Shown here: in pieces, positions 1 to 4,474 of the stretch
Numbering within the stretch: position 1 is the stretch's first letter
How the letters are laid out: each line of letters begins with the position of its first letter
NCBI GenBank assembly: GCA_020860885.1
Contig: JAJBTS010000146.1
Coordinates: 1 to 5,893 of the forward strand
Direction: 5' to 3'
DNA: 5,893 nucleotides
Origin: Bacteroidales bacterium
Lineage (GTDB): Bacteria > Bacteroidota > Bacteroidia > Bacteroidales > Azobacteroidaceae
The notes under the pieces: generated by a model
The model's database searches: none
Told to the model about the DNA's origin: nothing
What the model saw: the letters and a program-made list of their open reading frames with translations, nothing else
Made by a program: the position numbers and the translations under genes

Positions 1-240
1 TTTAGGATTCTCTTATGCATAGCTTAATCAAACCTGGATATGCGTTCGGCTTTCACTATTGTTAAAATTTATCTTTACACATTCTGCATGTTTTTATTTT
101 TAATTATTAGTACGATTGTATGTTTTGTATGTATTGTTAATCTCTCTACACGAAATAATTTTTTGTTTGTAAGGATGTTATTCAGGAGATGTTATTCTTT
201 TGTGGGAAAGATGCTGAGAAAATAATTCACCTCCTATTCC

Positions 241-630
241 TTATATTCTTTTCCTTACGAACCGGATTCCAAAATACACGACCAGGGCTAAGAGCAGAAT
301 TCTTCCGCACCATATCTGGAAACTCTGGAAAGAAGAAACATATTTCTCCCTTACTATTTTTTCCACTTCGTAAGGAACTGCAATAGAATCGCAGATAAAT
401 ACCGAATCGCGGATAAGTTTATCTTTATAGATATACCGCAGTTTCTCCATAAAAACCGTATCTCCTTTTTCTTTTATATGAATGGAATCATACATAAAGA
501 TGGAATCCCGCAGGTAATTGTCTTTATATTCCACACGCACGCTTTCCACAGGGACATATTGAACCTTTGTCTTACAACCCAGAAGAAAAAAAACGATAAA
601 CACCAGTATAAAGAAGACAGTTGATTTCAT
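241..630 (-). CDS. Putative unimolecular spanin (u-spanin) lipoprotein
   Basis: 129 residues. The N-terminus is a lipoprotein signal: a hydrophobic run at residues 4-17, then the lipobox L16-L17-G18-C19, so the mature protein would be lipid-anchored at C19. A second hydrophobic segment at about 106-123 is followed by the basic tail RFVRKRI, predicting a C-terminal inner-membrane helix with its end in the cytoplasm. A short protein anchored in the outer membrane by lipid and in the inner membrane by a C-terminal helix is the known architecture of u-spanins such as phage T1 gp11, which fuse the two membranes in the last step of lysis. The middle is beta-prone and contains an internal duplication: residues 36-52 and 69-85 share the pattern KD..(L/I)RDS(I/V)F..DSI. 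The start overlaps the upstream gene's stop by ATGA, implying translational coupling. It is the last gene of the lysis cassette. The spanin role is inferred from topology and context, not from recognised homology. A plain membrane-anchored lipoprotein is the alternative. Confidence 0.75.
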   Translation of the reverse strand: MKSTVFFILVFIVFFLLGCKTKVQYVPVESVRVEYKDNYLRDSIFMYDSIHIKEKGDTVFMEKLRYIYKDKLIRDSVFICDSIAVPYEVEKIVREKYVSSFQSFQIWCGRILLLALVVYFGIRFVRKRI

Positions 631-1046
631 ATAATTTCAATGATTGTATTTCCAGATTTCTGTATTATCTCCGTAAGCTCAAGTTCGTATTTTGTGGAAT
701 TGAGCACCTTTCCTACGGCTTTGTTTTCGCCTACCAGGATACATCCGGAAGAGTCGTCTGCCGTATTCCCCCTGTGAATAAGTATCCCGGAAAAACCCGG
801 AACATTCTGCAACCGGGGAAGCAGCCTCCTCTTACTGGGCGACATATTTACAATAACTTTATAGGTCCCGGTAGGAATGGCCGTTTTGTGCATTACTTTG
901 ATAGACCGTATCTCTTCCAGCGACATATTCTGATCCAATCCGCGATCCTCATCTTCCAAAGTATCGCAGAAATACCTGCCATCGACAAATAATTTCCCGA
1001 TGGTATAACCCGGTTTACGGGCGATTCTTTTAAGTGTTAATTTCAT
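627..1046 (-). CDS. DUF5675-type protein, putative phage endolysin
   Basis: 139 residues, with no signal peptide or membrane helix. The sequence matches my recollection of the DUF5675 family: an AIPTGTYKV segment (residues 56-64), LPRLQNVPGF (76-85), then GILIHRGN (87-94), a short linker, and SSGCILVG (99-106). The H91 and C102 arrangement within H-x-G-N...S-G-C resembles the catalytic H...S/T-x-G-C pattern of YkuD L,D-transpeptidases, suggesting a peptidoglycan-acting cysteine enzyme; that function is inference. Between the holin candidate and the spanin candidate, an endolysin is the expected product. It begins 17 bases inside the end of the upstream gene in another frame and ends with a 4-base overlap with the downstream gene, so the three are probably translated from one mRNA. 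With no export signal it would depend on a holin to reach the wall. Confidence 0.8.
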   Translation of the reverse strand: MKLTLKRIARKPGYTIGKLFVDGRYFCDTLEDEDRGLDQNMSLEEIRSIKVMHKTAIPTGTYKVIVNMSPSKRRLLPRLQNVPGFSGILIHRGNTADDSSGCILVGENKAVGKVLNSTKYELELTEIIQKSGNTIIEII

Positions 1047-1434
1047 TGTCGTTCATCTTTAAATAATTCTCTTCAATTTCTTTCAACTTGATCAAAACCG
1101 GGCAATTCTGTTGGGCATTGCATGAGAATGCACTGTTGATTGCCAGCTTTTTCAGGTTGTATTTCTTCTGGAGCTCGTTGATCTCGCGGTAAGACAAGAC
1201 CCTTAACCTCCTCTCCTCTTCCAGTTCTTCGTGCAGACGGTCGATCTGCTTCCCCTGGAACTCTACTTGCTTTTGTAAACTTTCCAATGTTGTGTTCAAA
1301 TTAGCTAATTCGTCTTTGGATGCTTCGGCAGCTTTCAGCCTTTTGGATTCTTTGAAAAAGAGAATCCAGGAGACAAAACCCAAAACGCCCCCTGCTCCTA
1401 GTATTTGTGATACTATCTCAACCCACTGAGCCAT
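1030..1434 (-). CDS. Membrane coiled-coil protein, putative phage holin
   Basis: 134 residues. One hydrophobic helix at about residues 8-27 is followed by a long, strongly charged heptad-rich stretch at about 33-92 that should form a coiled coil. The C-terminal part carries two cysteines (C105, C111) in a CNAQQNCPVL context and then KLKEIEENYLK. The residues just after the helix are basic (K28, K31, R32, K34) and the N-terminus has no positive charge, so the positive-inside rule places the coiled coil in the cytoplasm. This fits a single-helix holin or holin regulator better than an Rz-type inner-membrane spanin, which needs its coiled coil in the periplasm. It is first in a three-gene overlapping cassette with the endolysin and spanin candidates and starts after a terminator and a short AT-rich gap. 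The holin role rests on context and topology; I recognise no specific family. Confidence 0.65.
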   Translation of the reverse strand: MAQWVEIVSQILGAGGVLGFVSWILFFKESKRLKAAEASKDELANLNTTLESLQKQVEFQGKQIDRLHEELEEERRLRVLSYREINELQKKYNLKKLAINSAFSCNAQQNCPVLIKLKEIEENYLKMNDNEINT

Positions 1435-1452
1435 ATATTCTATTATTTTTCT

Positions 1453-1464
1453 TTAATCGATTAA
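1453..1464. promoter_or_regulatory. 12-bp perfect palindrome before lysis cassette
   Basis: TTAATCGATTAA is a perfect palindrome placed 19 bp upstream of the start codon of the holin candidate, in the gap between the upstream terminator and the lysis cassette. Its position suits an operator or promoter-associated site controlling the lysis genes. No Bacteroides-type TAnnTTTG element is evident in this gap on the minus strand. A short AT-rich palindrome can also arise by chance, so the regulatory reading is tentative. Confidence 0.3.
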
Positions 1465-1495
1465 TTTTATAGTTCCTTTATTTTTGATAGTAGCT

Positions 1496-1532
1496 GAAAA
1501 ACAGGTAGGGAAATGGTATGCTTCCCCTACCT
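1496..1532 (-). terminator. Intrinsic terminator after the GH5 gene
   Basis: On the minus strand a GC-rich stem (8 bp, 1503-1510 with 1525-1532, core GGTAGGG/CCCTACC, extendable by two A-T pairs with one bulged C) is followed after two bases by five Ts. It begins 18 bases beyond the GH5 stop codon, the expected place to end that transcript before the lysis cassette. The short U-tract may allow readthrough, which would let it act as an attenuator for the lysis genes. Confidence 0.7.
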
Positions 1533-1550
1533 TCCTCTTTTCGCCTGTTC

Positions 1551-2669
1551 CTACACTTTTTCGATCCATGCGGATCTAACGCCTTCGTTTAATTTATAAT
1601 ACTTGAGCAATACTTCCTTACGGTCCGTATTATCCAACCAAATGATATTATTGGTATCATTAAATGCACCGGAATGTTCCACACTCCAGCCGGGCCATTC
1701 CCGGAAAGCATGGTAACACCAGTCCCATCCGTATTCCTCAAAAAGGGATATACAATCTTCGATATACCGTGCGGCACCTGTTGCAAAGCGGATCGCACTG
1801 AATTCCCCGACAAATATCTTATGTTCCGGGTATCTTTCCTGCCACTGGAAGACGGGCCTCATCATATCCCTCAATATTTCTTTGTCGTAATAATATCCAT
1901 TAATCATTCCGGGATATACAATACCCTCAGCACTTCCGTACAACCCCTGATGCGTAAAAGAATGCGGAGAATAAAAATGAAAAGAATAAACTGTCTTCCC
2001 GATATTTGAAAATGGGACCAAACTACTGAAGCTATTTTCAGAGATGTTCGGTTCAATAGCAATGGGAGTATCCTGATCGTATAACCTTATGATTCTCCCG
2101 GCATCGTGGTATACATCTTCCCAATTTTTAACGCCCTGATTATTCCGGTTCGTAAAGACCGGTTCATTGATTACATCGTAAGCATACAGTGCCGGATGAT
2201 TAGTAACACCCGGATAGCTGGCTATAGCTCTCCAGACCTCAAGAAATTCGTTGTACCAGCTCAGGTCGTAAAACATTTTCGCTTCACTGGTGAATACTCC
2301 CGGACGGTTGGGATCTTCGTAATTCCATCCGGGCATAGCCATAAGAGCTACCACCACCTTCATATTATTCTGGCTGCAAAAATCCAATGTTTTTTTCAAT
2401 TCAGGCAACCGGCTCCGCACCCATTCCAGCGATCTTCCCGGAGTGTTGCATCTCGTATACATGGGGTTGATGCGCCATCGTATAAAATTGGCTCCCCACG
2501 ATTTCAGATCCGAAAGATCTTCCCTGCCGGTCTTCATACTTCCGAAATGCCCGAGAACACCCGTATCCGGATCTTTATAAGGTTCATCAAACACCAGATC
2601 CCGGAACATTGCGCCACGTAGGCCCGAAGAGAAAGGGATTCCCGTTTTCTTATCTATCCGATATTTCAT
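1551..2669 (-). CDS. Glycoside hydrolase family 5-type enzyme (cellulase-like fold)
   Basis: 372 residues, the size of a single GH5 (beta/alpha)8 barrel. Family landmarks occur in order: FIRWRINP (62-69, conserved Arg R64/R66), the strand-4 motif DVINEP (165-170) with E169 as probable acid/base, FHFYSP (230-235) with H231 and Y233, the strand-7 motif IFVGEF (285-290) with E289 as probable nucleophile, and a Trp-rich end (W315, W317, W324, W328). The usual H-x-x-P-G before the active site is M-A-M-P-G here (110-114), so the conserved non-catalytic His is replaced by Met. There is no signal peptide or lipobox, unusual for a Bacteroidales polysaccharide-degrading GH5 but expected for a virion-bound or lysis-released protein. 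The gene starts 8 bp after the stop of the carbohydrate-binding-like gene and probably shares its mRNA. It likely cleaves a beta-linked glycan, perhaps capsule or surface polysaccharide; the substrate cannot be read from the sequence. Confidence 0.85.
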   Translation of the reverse strand: MKYRIDKKTGIPFSSGLRGAMFRDLVFDEPYKDPDTGVLGHFGSMKTGREDLSDLKSWGANFIRWRINPMYTRCNTPGRSLEWVRSRLPELKKTLDFCSQNNMKVVVALMAMPGWNYEDPNRPGVFTSEAKMFYDLSWYNEFLEVWRAIASYPGVTNHPALYAYDVINEPVFTNRNNQGVKNWEDVYHDAGRIIRLYDQDTPIAIEPNISENSFSSLVPFSNIGKTVYSFHFYSPHSFTHQGLYGSAEGIVYPGMINGYYYDKEILRDMMRPVFQWQERYPEHKIFVGEFSAIRFATGAARYIEDCISLFEEYGWDWCYHAFREWPGWSVEHSGAFNDTNNIIWLDNTDRKEVLLKYYKLNEGVRSAWIEKV

Positions 2670-2677
2670 AATTCTTC

Positions 2678-3460
2678 TTAAAAATTAATTACGTTGTCGT
2701 TGTATATCCTAACCGTTTTATAGGTAGAAGTTGAAGAGATTACGTCTGAGTTCTTATAAATCCCTAAATTCTGACTACTTTCAAGGGTTCTGTAAGCCCT
2801 CAGATTCATCAGCTCTTCCAAATCGTGATACATCTTATTTTGAGTATCCAGATTCTTCCAGTAGATATAATCGTCCAGCGTATTAATTTCCGATAATTTG
2901 GGAGTCCAGTGATAAGGAGTATCGGTTCCTTTACAGAGGTAGACACCGTCGTAGGCAGTATGGCAATGAAGAGCAGCCGGGCGTTTGGTTCCCAGAATCA
3001 CTGCAATATATAATTCTGTAGCATTTGTTGTTTTAAAAGTGAAAGAAACCTTATAAAACTCTCCGAACCGCAAAGCATATTCAACAGGAAAAGTCGATAC
3101 TCTGGTAATACCCACATATTGATCTATCCTGCTGTTCGACATTTGTCCTCCTCCGATATGGCGTTCCCACCACGAAAGAGTATAGGTCGTTAAGGGTTCT
3201 ACAGCAATTTTACCAAAATTAATATAAGTATTGATCGGCCCGGTAGTCGGTTTGTTTTGCCACAGCATATATTGACCGATAACAGGAAAATCCTCATTAA
3301 TCTGCGGATGATAGAAAAGCCTGTTAGGGCCCGGATCTGCTACTTCATTCCAACTGTTGGCATACTGTATGGTTGTATTCGAAAAATCTCCGTTAGGAAA
3401 TATGTTTTCTCTCCACCATTTTTCTTGTCCTGTTCGGATCGAACTTACATTTACGCTCAT
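2678..3460 (-). CDS. Putative phage structural protein with carbohydrate-binding-like domain
   Basis: 260 residues, no signal peptide or membrane segment. Residues 19-37 (NIFPNGDFSN followed by ...ANSW) resemble the start of CBM_4_9-like jelly-roll domains. After a beta-rich, aromatic-rich region, DGVYLCKGTDTPYHWTP (171-187) resembles the closing strand of such domains in phage tail proteins, where the pattern is V-x-L-x-x-G...W-x-P. A charged, probably helical segment (about 206-229) and a short polar C-terminus follow. The likely role is glycan binding or attachment, as part of a tail fibre or baseplate or as a partner of the GH5 enzyme that starts 8 bp downstream. An A-rich leader with AAGGAA a few bases upstream of the ATG supports the chosen start. 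The domain assignment comes from pattern recognition only; a protein of unknown function is the fallback. Confidence 0.6.
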   Translation of the reverse strand: MSVNVSSIRTGQEKWWRENIFPNGDFSNTTIQYANSWNEVADPGPNRLFYHPQINEDFPVIGQYMLWQNKPTTGPINTYINFGKIAVEPLTTYTLSWWERHIGGGQMSNSRIDQYVGITRVSTFPVEYALRFGEFYKVSFTFKTTNATELYIAVILGTKRPAALHCHTAYDGVYLCKGTDTPYHWTPKLSEINTLDDYIYWKNLDTQNKMYHDLEELMNLRAYRTLESSQNLGIYKNSDVISSTSTYKTVRIYNDNVINF

Positions 3461-3498
3461 AATTATTCCTTTTTTAATTTGTTTGTAATTTGATTTGT

Positions 3499-3519
3499 GA
3501 ACTCCACCGGGAGTTCCCG
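3499..3519. promoter_or_regulatory. Overlapping alternative hairpins in leader of the 260-residue gene
   Basis: GAACTCC (3499-3505) pairs with GGAGTTC (3510-3516) around a 4-base loop, and CGGGA (3508-3512) pairs with TCCCG (3515-3519). The two pairings share bases and exclude each other. The element lies 39 bases upstream of the start codon and would be in the 5' leader or promoter region of the carbohydrate-binding/GH5 unit. It could be an operator or an RNA switch; no consensus promoter is visible nearby. Confidence 0.3.
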
Positions 3520-3551
3520 TTTTATTTTATAATCCTTCAATTATTGTTTAT

Positions 3552-3598
3552 AAAAAAGAGCCATTGATTTCCCGCATCTTTACGAAATCAATGGCTCT
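3552..3598 (-). terminator. Strong intrinsic terminator after the zinc-ribbon gene
   Basis: A perfect 15-bp inverted repeat (3557-3571 with 3584-3598, core GAGCCATTGATTT) with a 12-base loop is followed on the minus strand by a run of six Ts (3552-3557). It lies 52 bases downstream of the zinc-ribbon stop codon and should end that transcript, separating it from the 260-residue gene. The plus strand has no T-run after the stem, so it acts in one direction. Confidence 0.85.
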
Positions 3599-3649
3599 CA
3601 ATATACTGTTGTATAACTCCGGCTCTCTTACTTTATTTTTTTGTAATCT

Positions 3650-3832
3650 CTAATCGGACAGAGGGATCTCCACTTCCGCTTTGCAGCTTTTGCAAAAGGG
3701 GAAGATACTTCCCGACCGGGCATCTTCCGAAACACGGGCTACGAATTTTCCGCAATGAGGACAGTGCAAATCCCGTTTGGAAGAAACGCCCCCCGCTTTA
3801 CGTATATAATTTATTCTCTCTTTGTATTTCAT
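3650..3832 (-). CDS. Small zinc-ribbon protein, Com-like
   Basis: 60 residues. Two CxxC pairs, C24-P-H-C27 and C47-K-S-C50, with 19 residues between them form a zinc ribbon; the N-terminal 22 residues are basic. Size and cysteine layout resemble the Com family of phage Mu, a zinc-binding translational activator of the mom DNA-modification gene, though no mom-like gene is present here. A nucleic-acid-binding regulatory role is therefore possible but not shown. AGGGAAAT immediately before the ATG supports the start. The gene sits alone between its own candidate promoter (4006-4013) and a strong terminator (3552-3598), so it is probably a separate transcript at the upstream edge of the phage-like block. 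Confidence 0.7.
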   Translation of the reverse strand: MKYKERINYIRKAGGVSSKRDLHCPHCGKFVARVSEDARSGSIFPFCKSCKAEVEIPLSD

Positions 3833-4005
3833 ATTTCCCTATTTATAACATAGCCCGAATATAAAACTCCTTCTTCCCCTTAAATTAGAGAAAGATAAAT
3901 TTCTGTTTTAACAGGATATTTTGAAAGTATTTCCTACCTGATTTACAGGACTACACCCCGGCGGGAGTGCTTTATTTATAGGATAGTATTTCCTTTCGGA
4001 CTCTG

Positions 4006-4013
4006 CAAATATA
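4006..4013 (-). promoter_or_regulatory. Candidate Bacteroides-type -7 element for the zinc-ribbon gene
   Basis: The minus strand reads TATATTTG, an exact match to the Bacteroidetes -7 consensus TAnnTTTG. No clear -33 TTTG lies at the usual distance, so this is a partial match. It would start a leader of about 165 bases before the zinc-ribbon start codon at 3832. Confidence 0.45.
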
Positions 4014-4041
4014 GTCATTCCGGCTAGTTTTCCCTCCTCTT

Positions 4042-4093
4042 TGCGGGGAATTTGCAGCACTAATTTTTATCATGCCGGGGAATTTTGACAGCA
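4042..4093. repeat. Imperfect direct repeat, about 20 bp, two copies
   Basis: TGCGGGGAATTTGCAGCA (4042-4059) and TGCCGGGGAATTTTGACAGC plus A (4073-4093) differ by three small insertions and are 13 bases apart. They lie just upstream of the candidate minus-strand promoter. They may be binding sites, a duplicated end or an attachment-site trace; the sequence does not decide which. Confidence 0.4.
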
Positions 4094-4155
4094 ATTCCGC
4101 TGTTCATGCAACTTTTTCCAGTTAACCTCTAAATCCTTTAAAGGGTAGGGATGAT

Positions 4156-4190
4156 TTACTGTTCACTGGTGACTGTTTACTGCTTACTGT
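4156..4190. repeat. Tandem 7-bp repeat array, five units, upstream of the MATE promoter
   Basis: Five consecutive degenerate heptamers: TTACTGT, TCACTGG, TGACTGT, TTACTGC, TTACTGT. The reverse complement matches the unit of the array at 5729-5770, so the two arrays are inverted relative to each other around the MATE gene. The last unit directly abuts the TTTG (-33) of the transporter promoter. Confidence 0.85.
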
Positions 4191-4221
4191 TTTGCTATTT
4201 GCGAACATATTGTTACTTTTG
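4191..4221 (+). promoter_or_regulatory. Bacteroides-type promoter for the MATE gene
   Basis: TTTG (4191-4194), a 19-base spacer and TACTTTTG (4214-4221) match both parts of the Bacteroidetes housekeeping promoter (-33 TTTG, -7 TAnnTTTG) at a plausible spacing. Transcription would start near 4228, giving a leader of about 160 bases before the ATG at 4390. Confidence 0.7.
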
Positions 4222-4227
4222 CAACGG

Positions 4228-4389
4228 ATAACCTCCAAAAAGGTTTTTGCCTCTAGATACCCTGAATCCCCATCCCCATAAACTGGAAGGCTGATTTCAA
4301 TGAGTCGTCTTACTTTAGGGGATTCAGGAGTTGAAAGGGCTGGAGCAAGCAATCAAAATTTTAACTTTTTGGAGACTCTCTTTATTTCT
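4228..4389 (+). promoter_or_regulatory. Structured 5' leader of the MATE transcript
   Basis: The inferred leader contains a perfect 11-bp inverted repeat, CCTGAATCCCC (4261-4271) with GGGGATTCAGG (4318-4328), closing a 46-base loop. A small hairpin near the 5' end (AACCT 4230-4234 with AGGTT 4241-4245, then TTT) is terminator-like but weak. I recognise no known riboswitch class. The long stem could regulate expression or be the remains of a small repeat element. Confidence 0.4.
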
Positions 4390-4474
4390 ATGCAGATAAA
4401 TCGTTTTTTTTACTACGTATAAAAGTCACTACCGTACACTACTCTATCTGGGCATTCCGATTGTTATCGGACAA
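4390..4474 (+). other. Frameshifted 5' end of the MATE gene at an eight-T run
   Basis: ATG at 4390 opens a frame reading MQINRFFYYV and then stops at 4420. Skipping one T of the run at 4404-4411 joins MQINRFF directly to TTYKSHYRTLLYLGIPIVIG (4412-4471, then Q) and on into the long transporter frame. That segment looks like a normal MATE N-terminus and first helix. In the transporter's own frame a stop at 4397-4399 lies upstream, with no ATG between it and 4475. The native gene is therefore most likely 4390-5743 with one T fewer (450 residues). A sequencing error, a real loss-of-function change or a slippage-controlled switch would look the same. Confidence 0.75.

Larger units (their letters stand above)
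3833..4389. other. 557-bp intergenic region between phage-like block and MATE gene
   Basis: I see no convincing protein gene here. A 76-codon open frame on the minus strand (4122-4352) runs through the repeat array and leader, and its product has no recognisable domain. The region holds divergent promoters (minus at 4006-4013, plus at 4191-4221), an imperfect direct repeat (4042-4093), a 7-bp tandem array (4156-4190) and a structured transporter leader (4228-4389). The junction between phage-like and host DNA probably lies here. Confidence 0.6.

Noticed and set aside
1..20. Possible start of a minus-strand gene, ATGCATAAGAGAATCCTAAA
   Set aside because: Only six codons are present and no promoter is visible; cannot be supported.
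40..225. 61-codon plus-strand open frame with a hydrophobic stretch
   Set aside because: The DNA is very AT-rich, no promoter or recognisable domain supports it, and hydrophobic short frames are common in such sequence. The 1-240 stretch is better read as non-coding.
184..235. Imperfect inverted repeat downstream of the spanin gene (AGGAG with CTCCT, plus TTATT with AATAA)
   Set aside because: It could form a bulged hairpin, but it has mismatches and no T-run on either strand, so I do not call it a terminator.
3557..3598. Inverted terminal repeat of an insertion sequence
   Set aside because: The two arms are only 12 bases apart and followed by a T-run, and there is no transposase; an intrinsic terminator explains it.
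4156..4190. CRISPR-like repeats
   Set aside because: Units are 7 bp, directly adjacent with no spacers; this is a simple tandem repeat.
4122..4352. 76-codon minus-strand open frame upstream of the MATE gene
   Set aside because: It crosses the heptamer array, the MATE promoter and its leader inverted repeat, and the product has no recognisable domain; most likely a chance frame.
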